From Gnetum montanum (Eukaryota; Streptophyta; Gnetopsida; Gnetales; Gnetaceae), in contig MNCI01014870.1 of assembly GCA_015680685.1 (NCBI GenBank), forward strand, positions 62,001-126,000: a stretch of 64,000 bases of DNA, in the 5' to 3' direction. A program made the position numbers and the translations under genes. Shown piece by piece: positions 1-12,024 of this stretch. The notes under the pieces are model-generated. The model worked only from the letters and a program-made list of their open reading frames with translations. It did not search any database and was not told where the DNA came from. Every line of letters begins with the position of its first letter. The stretch's first letter is position 1.

Positions 1-520
1 ATGCAAATAGTTTGTTGCTTGGTTCATCAATGCAAAGGAGGTATTTCTAGTAATCTCGTGTCCTTGGGATGTGGCCATTCCAACCCACATTAGAGAAGCT
101 ACATGGATGGTGCATGATTATAGAAGTAAGGGAGAGAAAATGAATGCATTTCTGGATGCTTTTTGTCTTCCACCTGAAGTTGTAGCAGTAGCAAGATAGC
201 CATAGCCATCTCAACCACCATCCTTATGTGAAGTCAATGAAGGTCCATCAAATCTTTAGGAACCATCACCACTTGGGATCATCTGATCTTCTCCAATAGA
301 TTCACAACATTAAGGAATGTGCTATCCAGTTTTGAAGAGTTGCATCATGTTGTTCAATTTTGTATCCTAAACATCATCATTCTTTTTAATGTGTTGATCT
401 ATACACCTAGGCACTCCATTTTTTTTTCAAGTTAGTTAGTTAGTTTTGTTTGAAGAAAATTTAGTCAATAATCCCATATCTTTCTAATTTTGTTAAAGAA
501 CTTGAGGATGAGTTTTGATT
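1..520 (+). other. 3' internal end of an Athila-like retroelement, non-coding
   Basis: No reading frame of note. The stretch lies directly upstream of a polypurine-type motif and an LTR, so by position it is the 3' internal (untranslated) part of an Athila-like LTR retrotransposon whose body lies left of the window. I see no recognisable protein domain. The assignment rests on the downstream PPT and LTR only. Confidence 0.35.
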
Positions 521-534
521 TAGTCGTGGGCGTA
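521..534 (+). other. Polypurine tract of an Athila-like element
   Basis: The motif TAGTCGTGGGCGTA sits just before the LTR. The same motif precedes the LTR at 44991-45004 (TAGTCATGGGGGTA), and on the minus strand a G-run ending in TA precedes the LTR that starts at 12912. Repetition at three LTR starts supports a plus-strand primer site. Confidence 0.55.
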
Positions 535-1422
535 TGATGAGTAGCATTCAGTTGGCTGCATCAACAAGGCCTCGTTGATGCATCTTACCATGTGTCGACA
601 AGGCCCTATCGATGCAATGTTAGGTTTCAACTATAAATATGTGCTTACAGCTACATTTATGGCAATTAGAGATTATAGTTGCAATGATTCTCTTGTGGTT
701 TTTCCATTTAAAAGTTCGAATTTTTCCCTCGAGTGCTCGCAACAGGAGTCATTGAGTATATGGATCTTTATTCAAGCATTGTTGTACCTAACCACGATAA
801 TGTGTGGGACAATAAAGACTATCTTTCTAATAAACTGTGTATCACTTTGGATAGAGTAGCTATTTCCATTATGCATTCAATGTTTTTAATTATTTATTAA
901 ATATTTTCTATTAGTTAATAAATATTTTCTAGTTATTACATTAATGAAGCAATTAAGCCAAATAGATTACATAGATAAGTACAACTACTTCGAGTGTAGC
1001 ACATATTTTCTTGGTAATCTGAGCATACTTGGTATGCTTAGTAGCATAATTCTTGGTCACTCAACAATGGATACATGGGTTTAGGATGTGTATGAAAAGT
1101 GGAATTGGATGCTTATGTTAGGAATATTTAAATGCTAGTTAATTAGTTAATTTAGTGTAGTTAATCCAATTACTTTTACCTACATTTTTAAGTGGCAAAC
1201 TATAAAAGATAAATGATAAAAATTGAATGCCTTAGTTACACTTAACCATACCTACATACATCACAAGTGTAATTTGGAAGACAATGATTGACCTTAAGGC
1301 AAGATTTACTTCCTAAAGGACTAGTGCACTAGAAATGATAAAGTCTGCAAAATTTGACTAGCTTGTGTGTGAACACTTTGTGATTCATATGGTTGGGCAT
1401 ATGGGTACCTTGTCACTCATTA
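535..1422 (+). repeat. Athila-like 3' LTR
   Basis: Starts TGATGAG after the PPT and ends near CTCATTA. It has a TATA box (TATAAATA at 632-639) and then the block 'GATCTTTATTCAAGC' near 770 that is shared with the LTRs at 38956-39684, 45005-45917 and 60123-60823. The order of later blocks, including 'AAGTGG-AATGGATGCT' near 1095 and the terminal GGTTG..CTCAT, is also the same. The open frame of 94 codons at 575-859 lies wholly in the LTR and is not a gene. No PBS follows, so this is a 3' or solo LTR. The end is placed by comparison and may be off by about 10 bases. Confidence 0.65.
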
Positions 1423-1429
1423 GTAGGCC

Positions 1430-2025
1430 ATGTAGAATACCTTTATGTTGGGATACCATAGAAGATCATCAGTAGGTAAGCACAGATTTGGTAAGGTAGA
1501 CTATAGAGCAGATTTGGGATATTCGAGATAGATTGAGAGTTGCATATGATAGGTAGGTTGCATATGCCAATTGACATTGAAGCACACTAGATGTTTTAGT
1601 CAAATATCATTTATTTCTTTGTGTTCCTTTCTTGAAAGGCCTTACTCAGTTTGGCCAAAAAGGGAAATTAGCTCCTAGATACATTAGTCCATTTCAAGTG
1701 TTACAATAGATTGGGAGAGTGGCCTATCGAATAGTATTACATCCTTATTTGATACATGTCCATGATGTATTTTATGTGTCTATGCTATGACATTATGTGC
1801 TTGATGAACATCATGTGAGTGACCATTCAAGGATATAGCTATAGTTTGATGTCAGTTATGTTGAGTAGCCAATAGAGATTATTGATTGTATGTTGTAATA
1901 ACTATGCAGTAAAGTTATACGTATGGTCAAGATTTTATGGAGTAGACATGGAGCTTAAGAGGCTACCTAGGATGTGGAGACTAAGATGTGCATAGCTCAT
2001 CCTATGATCTTTTAATAATAATACT
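1430..2025 (+). pseudogene. Tekay/Del-like (chromovirus) integrase C-terminus and chromodomain-region relic
   Basis: The translation, with stops and frameshifts, reads GKLAPRYISPFQVLQ, then VAYRIVLHPYLIHVHDVFYVSML, then VKILWSRHG-EAT and a PMIF-like end. This is the familiar tail of plant chromovirus polyproteins: the GPY/F-type segment 'GKLAPRYIGPFEIL', 'GVHNVFHVSML' and the chromodomain-like 'VLWRNHGVEEATWE'. The integrase inserts the element's cDNA into chromosomes, and the chromodomain biases target choice. Only the last 200 or so residues remain. Everything upstream is replaced by the Athila-like LTR at 535-1422. Stops are mostly TAG. It is a dead fragment. Confidence 0.75.
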
Positions 2026-2028
2026 ATT

Positions 2029-2041
2029 AAGGAAGGGATAT
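2029..2041 (+). other. Polypurine tract before Tekay/Del-like LTR
   Basis: The purine run AAGGAAGGGATAT sits directly between the end of the pol relic and the sequence TGTTACATCCC, which is the usual start of Del/Tekay-group LTRs. Confidence 0.6.
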
Positions 2042-4813
2042 TGTTACATCCCATCTAGAGACATTAGGTATGGTCATACCCTTATGATTTATACATTACA
2101 TATGAAGTCTCGGTGGGTTGTCAAGGATGAGTTAATGTAATATAAATGTATTTTATATGTTATGAGTCTTCATCTTTATGTTATGATTATGATGTCTTAA
2201 CATGCTTAAATAACATGATTATGTACACTAGCCCTATGTGATGTGTTAGATAGGTGAGGTTGCTAGTAAGGGTGTTGGATTGGGGTATAAGAGCACATAT
2301 CTAGTATGTATTTATGCTTTATGTGGAATTTTGGTATTTATGCATTTGCGCTATAGTGCTATGTTGCATGATGTTTGGGTGTGATTTTGGCATGTGAATG
2401 TCTACAATGTTTAATAAAGATTTCATAGGTTCAAAGAGGTTTTAATTTGGAGTCCTAGTGTGATTCTTATGCACATTTGAAATGCATGGTATTAGTTGGA
2501 AAGGAAATAAAAGAAATAAACTTATGAAAAAAAATAAAAGTAAAAAGTAAAATTAAAAATCAGATGTTACAAGTGATGTGGAAAAGGGAAGCAGCTTGTG
2601 TATATTCTTTTTGTAACAAAAGAACATATGCTAAATGCATATGATGACAAAAAACATAGTTTATAATGTTGTCTTTTTTACCACTACTATTTTTCTACCA
2701 TCACCCATAAAAATTGAATCTATTTCATTCCTTTTTCTATTTAGAAATAGAAATAAGGGTTGCATTTATTCTCTTCTCTTTTTCTTAGTTTTCTTCTATT
2801 TTCCTCCTTTTTCTCAAATTTTAAGCTATGTGAAATATTTTTTCTTACTCTAAACCTAGATTTGGGATTGCTATGATCACATATACGTGGATGCAAAACT
2901 TTTTTGGAGTGAAACAGAGTTCTACTAGATTTTTGATGGTTTTCTACTTATTTCTACCTTTTTTCCCTAACAATTTTAATCACTAAGTTGTCTTTACCTT
3001 ATATTTTTGTGTTGGATAAGTGTATATGATTATGCAATATGGGCATGTGGGGTGGATAGCTCAAAGATTGAGCTTGGATATGATATTTTTCCTATTTCCT
3101 GAAATTGTCCAATTTTGGTCATGAATTATGTAGTAATATATATGCAATGTATACTATGATGTGGACTTATAGAATATGATATGTGATGTTGATAAGACTC
3201 ATATGATTGGAATATGATATTTTTGGGGTCTATTAGGGTGTGATCATGTTTGGGAGTTCCAATCCTTATTGGTAGTAATTAAATATTATTTTATTAATCA
3301 AACTTTGAATATGCTTAACTTTGCTTCTAGGAGTTTGATTTAGGTAAAATTAATGTCATTGGGATAATGTTGGGAAGTACTTTCTAATCATGAGATCGGT
3401 TTTATCTTTGGGCATATATCATTTTGAAGGTTATTATAGTGGTCATTTATGTGAAAGTACATGTAGTTTGAGAAATATGGTATTGTTTTGTCATATCATG
3501 GTATTAATGTTCTTTTGTCGAATCATGGTATTTTTTCATGGAATGATTATAACTGTTAGGTGTGGATATATGTGGTTATGTTATGTTTATTTCAATGTGT
3601 TGTGCTTATCACATGTGTTGGCTTAAGCTAGTGGAAATGTGTACATGTCTCTACGACGATGCTCGTGATGGTCATTGATGGGTGGTGATAGTGTGAGGGT
3701 GTGGACTGGTACGTGATGAGGCACCCTGGAGTTAGTATGGATTAACTCCCACTATGATGCATCAGTGAGGCTCCTATATTAGGCCTCTTATTAAGAGTGG
3801 AAGAGCATAGGTATGTTCGTCCCTATGGCTAGTATGTGGCATAGGTGTGTTCATCCCTATCGCTAGTCCTCTAGAAGGCTAGTGGTTCTGGGTCATAGGT
3901 TGATGGACCCTAGCACCGATTGGATAAATAAAATACTTATAGGAAATGACTATTATGAATACTCATGAAAACGTTTCACATGTTACACTGAGTCTGTATA
4001 TGCTAGCGGCCACATGGGTTATGTATATGATAGTATTGGTTTATGAGTCATATCGCTAATAGTATGTATTATGATTGGATAATGATTGTGTGAATCATTT
4101 ACTATTTAATGATATATCATAGGAATGATCACATGGGCATGATAGTGGAATTTCATGTGATGTGGTGTAATGAATATATGATACATGATGTTAGACCATG
4201 GCTTTATCTGTGATTGTATGATAGCCATCTATCCTCTTCAATAATGATTATGTTAGCATTATGGATGATATGGTTGATGTATTGTTTTGAGCATCCATAA
4301 TACTAATAGTTGTTATAGTTTTCCTTGTACCCCACTCTCTTCTAGTGTAGCACTTTTTGACCATTTAGCATGGGAAGCGTAAAGGCTTCTCACTCAGTTG
4401 TGTAGTAGCTTTATTGAATTATAGGTGAAAGGTGTAGGAGCCTAGATGAGCATGAAGAGGGGGACTAGAAGAGAGGAAAATCTTAATTTCTCTATTAATG
4501 TATATCTTCATGTACAATAGTATAAACTATGTATTTTTTATAAAACTCTTTGTACTCTTATATATACAATGATGATGTTCATGTGTTTTTGTATTTTAGC
4601 AAATTAGTACATATTTTGATTTATGTGGAGACATGTAGTTTTATAAATTGAAATGTATGTTTAGATTATGATTTGGTATGAAATTTCTATTTAGTTTGAC
4701 CTTCCTTAATATCATGTCTTCTACACATCATTGGTTTTTAGTTATCATGCTTCCATTGTAAAATTACTAGTGATCTTAGGCATCACCTTGTCCTAGCTAG
4801 GGAAAGATGTTAC
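2042..4813 (+). repeat. Tekay/Del-like 3' LTR (about 2.8 kb)
   Basis: Starts TGTTACATCCC right after the PPT. It contains no domain-bearing frame; the small frames at 2635-2853 and 3390-3626 are AT-rich and low in complexity. Near 4320-4440 it shows the R/U5-like block typical of this group (CTCACTCAGTTG, then GTGAAAGGTGTAGGAG). The end at TGTTACG near 4813 is inferred from the inverted start and from where RLP homology begins. Long LTRs are usual in this lineage. The 5' LTR is absent, so no age estimate can be made. Confidence 0.55.
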
Positions 4814-4824
4814 GTTGTTGCTTA

Positions 4825-6125
4825 TAAATATAATTTTGAGAATCTTGTTGGTCTTAGAATTAGAGCTATGATGTGCATTGAATTTATCACACATTGGAAG
4901 GCATATGAAATTTTCACATATTTTAGGATTCCCCATGATTGACAATTTTCCAAATCTATTGTTTGTCTAGATATCTAGGAGCAGGGAATTTTCATTGAAA
5001 AGTTATTATATGAAATATTTAAATAATAAGGATGTAAGAGAATGAAGAGGGTCTCTATAAAAGATCCATTAAAACTATTATGTGAAAGATTAATTTCTTG
5101 AAGTTGCCTTAGCTTGTTTCCATGGATGCTGAGATGCTACCACTGAAATTATTAAGAGACAAATTGACTTTTCTAGCATCCAACCAGTTTTGCATGTAAA
5201 ATTTAATATCTCCTAAAAGCTAATTGTTGGATAATTTGATGTACTGAGCCATCTCCATACCTCCAATTTCTACCAGTACTAATCACCATGATGGTTTCTT
5301 GAAAGATCAGATTCAAATATGATGTGTTTTAATACAAAAACCTCATCAGGAATTATTCTTGAGAGCTGGTTCTCTGATAGAACAAATGATTCAAGAAGAT
5401 AACATTTTCCAAACGTTGTAAGAATTCTTCCAATTAAAAGATTCCTCTATAAAAATAATTTATGGATATTGACAAGTTCTCCCATGCTTTGTAAAATTGA
5501 ACCCTAAAAGCTATTTCCAGAGAGAGCAAGGTAAGCTAGGGATTTGTTAGCCAATGATATTTGAGGGGGAATTTTTCCATGGAGTTTGTCCTTACCTAGG
5601 AAAAGATATTAAATTGATTTCATGTTTGCTATCTATAAACGAAGCGTGCCTTATAATATGTTATTAGTCAAATCCAATTCAAAGAGAGAGGAGAAATTTT
5701 TGCTATTGTTTGGAATATTGCCTGAGATGAAATTATGAAAGAGGAATAGCTTTTCTAGTCTTGACAAAAAGCTACTAATATTGGAAGGTAAGGCACCATA
5801 GATTAAGTTTTCTCTCATGTTAAAATTAACTAATCTAGATAAATTAAAAATAATAGTAAATCCAAGACACAACTAACCAAGTTCGCTAAAGGGAAATCTA
5901 CTTGTAAGGTAATTTTTATGTAACAACAATATTGACAAGTTTTTAAGTTTTCCAAAGCCACAAGGAATAGTTCCCATTACAAAATTATCAAAAAAATCTA
6001 GTATTTGAAGTTGTGTGACATTTTTCAATGAATTTCAAATTCTTCCAAAATGTTGGTACTACTTAGAGTCAAGCCTTGTAATTTGTTTAAGTAGCCAATC
6101 CAAGTAGGAAGAGGGCTACACAACT
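4825..6125 (-). pseudogene. RLP-type leucine-rich-repeat protein pseudogene, copy 1
   Basis: Minus-strand translation gives many plant LRR units with LxxLxxLxLxxNxxxGxIP spacing, for example LEKLFLFHNFISGNIP, LAYLALSGNSF-GSI and LLESFVLSENQLSRIIP, followed by the C-terminal block MEMAQYIKLSNNQLLGDI. In intact RLPs these repeats form an extracellular ligand-binding domain in defence or development receptors. About 430 codons of the middle and C-terminal part remain, with many TAG stops and frameshifts. The N-terminus is missing: homology stops at 6125 against a retroelement relic, and the 3' side abuts a Tekay-like LTR. It is paralogous to the copy at 18735-19990. Confidence 0.8.
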
Positions 6126-6129
6126 AGAT

Positions 6130-8235
6130 CTCTTTTTCATTGTTTCCTTTATACATGCCCACCTGGTCTCTAAAATTCTTCTTAAGTCTCTCATGTTTTT
6201 GGCCTTCGTTTACCACATGCTAATTTCAATAGAAAACTTCTCATGAATAGTGTGGACTTCTTCTATTGACAAGGTTGTATTTTCCTAGGCCAAGTGACTC
6301 ATGTCTTAGTTGACTCTCAAACGTTATTCTCGTAATGAGCAGATGATTTCTTTGAGAACATTTTTTTCTCAATATTCATCAATTGATCATTATTTGCATA
6401 TACTTATTTATTCTCTTCTTGTAAGGTAGTGAGTGCATTAGTGTGTGCATATGTCTATGCTTCTACTACTAATGCATACCATACTACATTCTTCTTTTCC
6501 TTCTCCATCTTCATATTATGATCAATCAAGCACCTCACATGATCTATTCTAAACTACTTAAGTTAGTCTAACACTACAAATTGTGTTGGATCTCTTTTCT
6601 TAGCTCTTAGAGTGGCTAGGCCTTCTTATAGTTTTTGAACTTAATTTTCCACATGCTTTTCCCTAATCTTAGACATGACCAACCATCCTTTTGTGGAAAA
6701 CATTTTAAACTAAACTACAATGATATGGGATATCAAAAATATTCTTCATTACTTACCCTATCTATAGCAATCTATCTAGTATATCTTTGTTTTTGGTAGA
6801 ATTCATTGAAGTACCAGTAGGTGTTTGAGTGTCTCTTGCTCTAGAAATATTAGCTGGAAACACAACAGAAATATTAAATGATTCCTTGATATATGGTCTA
6901 TGATAACCTCAGTTACTCCTACGAAATCTTAATGTTGCATAATCAAAACTATGGCTCCTTCACTTGTTTTGAGAATCACTCAAAATGATGCAATGTTCCT
7001 TGATATCTATTGTGTCCAATCATCCTCTCCTCTTGTTTGTAGTAACACTTATCCACTAGATAGATTTGTAGATATGGTGGACCTCATAAATCCCTCTCTT
7101 ACTTTATATAAATTGGTTGCCTCCCTTGATTACCAACTAATCATTTTTACAATATACTATATGTGGCTCAAGGATGGTCTATAATCTTATAGCGGTAGTG
7201 GAACTTGTTGTTGCTACTACTTAGCTTATGGTTAACTGCAAGGTCCAACATATTATTACTTACCAATAGCTAGAATGCTACTGGTAAGAGTGGTTCCTTT
7301 AGTTCCCTTAGTGCCTACTAGTTTTCTACTTGATCTTTCTTTGGTGGCATCAATTTGAGCATCTCTACATATGAAGTACTCTAGGATTTTCTAGGGACAT
7401 CATTGCTGTGCCCTAGGATTCCAACTTGCTTGCATAGCTTCTTCATAAGGCAAGGAAATAGAAGTGTTAGCTTCCCTACCTTCTTTTCTTCAAATAGCCT
7501 TTGAATTTCAAGGAAGTAAAGATGAATGATGTTGATGTTGAACTTTCCCATCTAAATGGTGCTTTTTCTAGCCACATATGTGGATATACTTTGTAGGAAA
7601 CAAATGGTAGGTACCAATTTTGAAATACATCTTTTCTTTGACCATGAGCTCACTATAATTGTATGTCCTTTATAACCATAGCCTTTTGCATCAGTATTAG
7701 ATCTTATGGAGATCTATCTCACATTTTCCCTTCATTTGAGACATTGAGGGCCTTGACAATTACTTCCATTGAATATGATGTGTAGACTCCTTCAACTTTA
7801 ACTATGGCATCAACCTGTTTATTTTGCTAGAACTGGTATGTTTCTCCTAGGTACCATTCAACATTGTCAATGAGTGTGGGCCATATCGGTACCACTTGTA
7901 GTTGCATCTTAACTATATCTTGAGTAAATTCCATAAATGAACCCCAATTTAATTCCATTATGACCATGGACATGATTTATTTTTCCTAAATGGCTCGGAG
8001 GCATTTTGTTGATAATGTGAGGTGTTGTCCTTGTTCAGGTGCTTAAGAAACCTCTACCTTCCCTTGGGTTGAGTGCTCTATGGCAGGAGTCTATTGATGG
8101 ATACTTTATGATTGAGCCTCCTACTCGATGTGTTCTACTTGTGGTGTTTGTTCCCCCATTTAGCCTCTTCCATACCCTCTTGATCTTTTTCTCCCTAGTT
8201 GTGAAGGTCCTTCTTCTAGTATTTTCTTAGGGACC
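6130..8235 (-). pseudogene. Unidentified gag-like retroelement relic, copy 1
   Basis: This region is clearly homologous to 13790-15975 (for example both carry ATACATGCCCACCT near the 3' side and a near-identical block around AGGCAAGGAAATAGAAGTG). On the minus strand it reads as a decayed protein of several hundred residues with no intact frame. Parts recall the conserved N-terminal block of Athila/Tat gag-like proteins (a short nuclease-free fold of unknown role), but I cannot assign the family from sequence alone. The high-coordinate end is the start of the coding relic. The low end is truncated against RLP copy 1. Confidence 0.45.
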
Positions 8236-8600
8236 ATCTACAATCCACAAGGGTTTGAAATTATTAGAGTATTCACATCAATTCTTAGTATTTTACAACC
8301 TTCCTCATACCCTTGGCTAAATCAAGATACTATCATATTAGGATTGCAATGTTAAAAAAAGTTTTAAAAAGGAATCCCTTAGGTATTATCTCTTTTGGTT
8401 ACTTATGACCTTCTATTGTTTCCTTACTTATTATGGCCTAGAATGGTTGTTATGGTTTATTAGGAGTATTATCAAAGTTTTTTTGGCCTAAATTTGATCA
8501 ATTATATTTAAAAATATTATTATCTTTTATTCTTACCCTTTATGGTATCTTTCAAGTGTTAGAAATTTTTAGCTCAAATATTCAACTATATCACACAATG
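8236..8600. other. Unassigned AT-rich stretch
   Basis: No frame, repeat or recognisable motif. By position it may be the leader of the gag-like relic at 6130-8235, which is read on the minus strand. Confidence 0.3.
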
Positions 8601-8652
8601 CTTCCTCCCTCCCCCTTTACCCCCCCACTTCCCGACCCCCCCCCCCCTCCAT
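8601..8652. repeat. C-rich tract
   Basis: Runs of C with a few T and A, including one run of about 12 C, in an otherwise AT-rich region. On the minus strand it is a G-rich purine tract preceded by a TAGTCATGG-like motif, the same motif seen at Athila-like PPTs in this window. It may be an expanded PPT, but no LTR start is visible below it. Confidence 0.6.
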
Positions 8653-10435
8653 GACTAAGGTGAGCATTCTGGAATCAATAGGATTCAATAATATTTGATA
8701 TTAGAGCTATGAGGGTGAAGTTATGGCCTTTGGAAGTTAGTAGAAGAGTTATAAGAAAAAAATTTGCAAAACTCTCTTGTTGAAAAACGAGGAAGTGAAA
8801 AATTTGCTAACTTCCCATGTGTATATATACTATTCTTATAAGTGCAACATCATAGATATGACATTGTAGGTGCCTACGACATTGTAGCTATGATGTCAAT
8901 GGAAAAATTTCAAATATTTTCATTGACTTTTTGTGGAAAAAATGAGTTAAATTGAATGTTTGAAAGATGTGAATTATGTCCAAAAGATCTTGGATGATGA
9001 ATGTTGCATAGTTTTCAAAAATTTGGTAGTCAAAGTTCATGGAAAAGGAATCTCAAGCAATGAAAGTTTATTAGGTGGATAGGAGATGGGTTATGAGTTT
9101 CTGAGATATGAATAGATTATTTGATTCTATGGGAAGTCTTTATTGGTTCTTGAGATTTTTGGAAGGCACAAGATGATGTGAAATTGCTTGCTAAGTATGA
9201 AATACAAGAGTTATACATGTGAATCCTTGCTAAAGCAAGCTCTAGCCCATAGTGCCCTTGTATAGCCATCCCTAAAAGTGTCCTTAGGCACTCGAGAAGT
9301 TGAATGTAAGACATACCTATCTAGTAAAACACACATGTTAGTATCACCAGATTGGAAAAATAATGCTATATTATACAAAACCACAAGTTATGATTAAATA
9401 CATAGTGAGGTGAGATGGATTGTAGAAGGGATTACTGAAAATTGGGATGTTTACTATAGGCATAATGAACTCTTGCGTGCAATCAGTGGTTGAAGTAATC
9501 ATTAGTCTTTCTTTCCAATATTTAAACCAAGTCCAAACCACTTTTCAGTGACATTGCATTGTTTTATCCCTGATAATCACAACCATATGACCACCACTGT
9601 TGTAAGGAGTATTATTACGTGATGTTTTATTCAAGGGAAAATTTTATTTATTATACTCTTTATTTTATTTTATTTTTGGAAATTCTTAAGAAGCTACCTA
9701 CCTTCAAGCATGAGTAACATGTTTTTCTAGTGAAATTCCAAAAATTTATTTTGTGCATGCATTTTATTTTTAACTATGTCAACTTTACCAATGGATGAAC
9801 TTTAGGCATGGGTAACATGTCTTTCATGTGACATGATAAAGTAGCACTTATTGTACTCTTACTTCCATTTTTCATTAGATCTATAAGGATATAATACATC
9901 CTTAGTAATAGGATAGAACTCACAATAGTAGTCCAAAGAATACAAAAATCCCCTTGATGTCACACCCTTTGCATTTCCACTTGGTTCTTTACTCTTCTAT
10001 CCAATCATAATGATCACAAGTTTCTTCTTACTTTTATTATGAATAGAATATAGTTATGGTCATGATAAGAACCTCTTATTATTGGATTGGATGGATGGAG
10101 TTTGTGGTCTCATTGTATAAATAATCAATCCCTTATGACTTGATAACATAGAGAAGTATTCACCTTATTAGGACTACATCTTGCCTTATCTGATGTGTTT
10201 TATTGAAAATTGACAAAAATATGTACAAGTAAAATGAAAAAAAAAGTGCCAAAATTTTGAAAAATATCAAGAATGAAAAGACTAAAAATAATGAAAAATT
10301 ATCAAAGAATTAAAAAATAGCAAAGAATTAAGAAATTGCAAAGTAGAAAATAATAGAAAAATGTATCAAGAAGATAGAAAAAGCATTAAAAAATAAAATC
10401 ATCAGAAATTACCTATGTGTCCCAATGGACACACC
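8653..10435. other. Unassigned retroelement-derived spacer
   Basis: No coding frame of note and no clear homology to other parts of the window. At 8696-8710 the plus strand has TGATATTAGAGCTATG, which resembles the initiator-Met primer-binding site TGGTATCAGAGC with G-to-A and C-to-T changes. No LTR end is evident beside it. The low-coordinate part of the segment lies downstream of the minus-strand integrase at 10440-11810 and may hold that element's 3' untranslated region. Confidence 0.3.
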
Positions 10436-10439
10436 CACA

Positions 10440-11810
10440 AATATGGTTAGGATCAGTTAACCAAAAAGGTGAGCAAGTAGAGGACATTCAGAAAGGCTGG
10501 GTTGAATCCTTTGTAGAGTTGGGATGTTTGTGATAAGGTTTGAGCTATTGGATGTTTACCAATATAAGCTTGTTTGGGTTAAACAGATGGTGAATATGCA
10601 TAGCTCCTAATAGGTAAATTGTTTGGATGATATAAGGTCCTTTCCAAAGCATTTGAAATTTACCTTTTTATGGAACATGATTGGGGTTGTAATAAAGAAC
10701 TTTATTGCTTGGTTGAATCAACACTTGTCATATCCTTGCATCATGTCAATGCTTGGAGTATTTCTTGTCAATCTCATTACTGATTAGTGCTACTAGCTTA
10801 TTTTCTTCTAATAGATTAAGATTCATTAGGTTATATTTCTAGGCTAAGCTCAAGTTCAAGTCAAGTTGACTAGTAGTGGCTAGAGTATGAAGTTCTACCT
10901 AGATTAATAGCATGGGTAACTTACCATAAACTAGCTTGTAGGATGAATATCCTATAGGTACTTTCCATGTTATTCTATAGGCCCATAGAGCATTGTTCAA
11001 CTTAGTGTTCCAATCCTTTCTAAACCTACTAACCATTCTAGCTAGTATTCTAGTAATTTCATGATTAATAACTTCTTCTTCACCATTGGCTTAGGGGTGG
11101 TATGGTATGGTCAGTTGATGGTTTACCCTAAGCTATTGCATGTGTTTTTTAAAGGTAGCATTGGTAAACTGAGTCCCATTATCTGATATAATCACTATTA
11201 ATACTGCAAATCAATTCACCACATGTTGTTGAAAGAACTTGGCAACTGTCTTGGATGTATAGTCTTTGATTGCTATTGCCTCTACCCATTTTATGCAATA
11301 ATCCATGATCACTATTATGTAGTCATTTCCATTTGACATTGGTGCAATGGATCCCATAAAATTAATCCCCTAGATATTAAGTAGTTCTAGTGGCTATATC
11401 CATTGCTTTGACCCTTCATTCCTAGCCGTAATTCCTCCATTTTCTAGCATCTTTTATAAGACTGTGTAGAGTTATGGACATCTTGGAACAAGGTAAGTCA
11501 GAAGTAGTCTACCATCATTAGTTTTAGTGCCATCATACACCTTTCATAGTGGCCACCACATGGACCTTCATGAACATCCTATAGGATTCATTATTAATTA
11601 CATTATAGTACACATCATCTAACTAACCCATCAACATAAATCTTATAAATATTTTCATTTATTTCCATATATCTCTTAACCTTATGAAGGAATTGTTCTT
11701 CCTATTTCTTTCTCCACTCAACAAAAAGCTCTTTTGTTGTTAAATAAGTCATATAATCAACTATCCATGACTTTGTTGCTAACTCTATAGCCATTACTAT
11801 CTAGATAAAT
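10440..11810 (-). pseudogene. Ty3/gypsy integrase relic (zinc domain, core, C-terminal domain)
   Basis: Minus-strand order is as follows. A linker-like WIVDYMTYLTTKELFVEWRKK lies near 11750. The HHCC zinc domain reads VHEGPCGGHYERCMMALKL, then YKRC, near 11500-11560. The DDE core reads GINFMGSIAPMSNGNDYIIV, DYCIKWVEAIAIKDYTSKTV, ISDNGTQFTNATF, PYHP-ANGEEEV and WNTKLNNALWAYRITWKVP. The C-terminal piece KGKFQMLWKGPYIIQTIY ends at about 10440. The two aspartates and the glutamate of the core are visible, but the frame has several stops. Integrase joins element cDNA to host DNA. No RT or RNase H core precedes it: an LTR piece lies directly upstream, so most of the element is gone. Confidence 0.85.
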
Positions 11811-11829
11811 AAATTTTTGTTAGGGAATT

Positions 11830-12010
11830 GGTATGAAAGTGGTTTAGCTATTTTATGGTTTAATCACCTAAGTACTGAAAATAGAGTAATAAACATTTAG
11901 TTAATCTAGTAACTAAATAATGGTTAACTATTCCTAACATAAACATCTATTCCCACTTTTTGTACACATCCTTAACACACTACAATGCTACTAGGTTACT
12001 AATAAGCAAT
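11830..12010 (-). repeat. Athila-like LTR fragment
   Basis: On the minus strand the block from AACCTAGTAGCATTGTAGTG to GGAATAGATG..TATGTTAGG matches the central part of the Athila-like LTRs (compare 60460-60540 and 1060-1140). It repeats sequence that should lie inside the adjacent LTR at 12025-12912. It is therefore a second partial copy, probably from a rearrangement that also removed gag and RT. Confidence 0.5.
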
Positions 12011-12024
12011 GGAGTATCCTACAC

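Noticed and set aside
575-859. 94-codon open frame near the left end
   Set aside because: It lies wholly in an Athila-like LTR, spans the TATA box, and has no domain or conserved codon pattern.
2635-2853. 72-codon hydrophobic frame
   Set aside because: T-rich low-complexity sequence inside the Tekay-like LTR; no homologue recognised.
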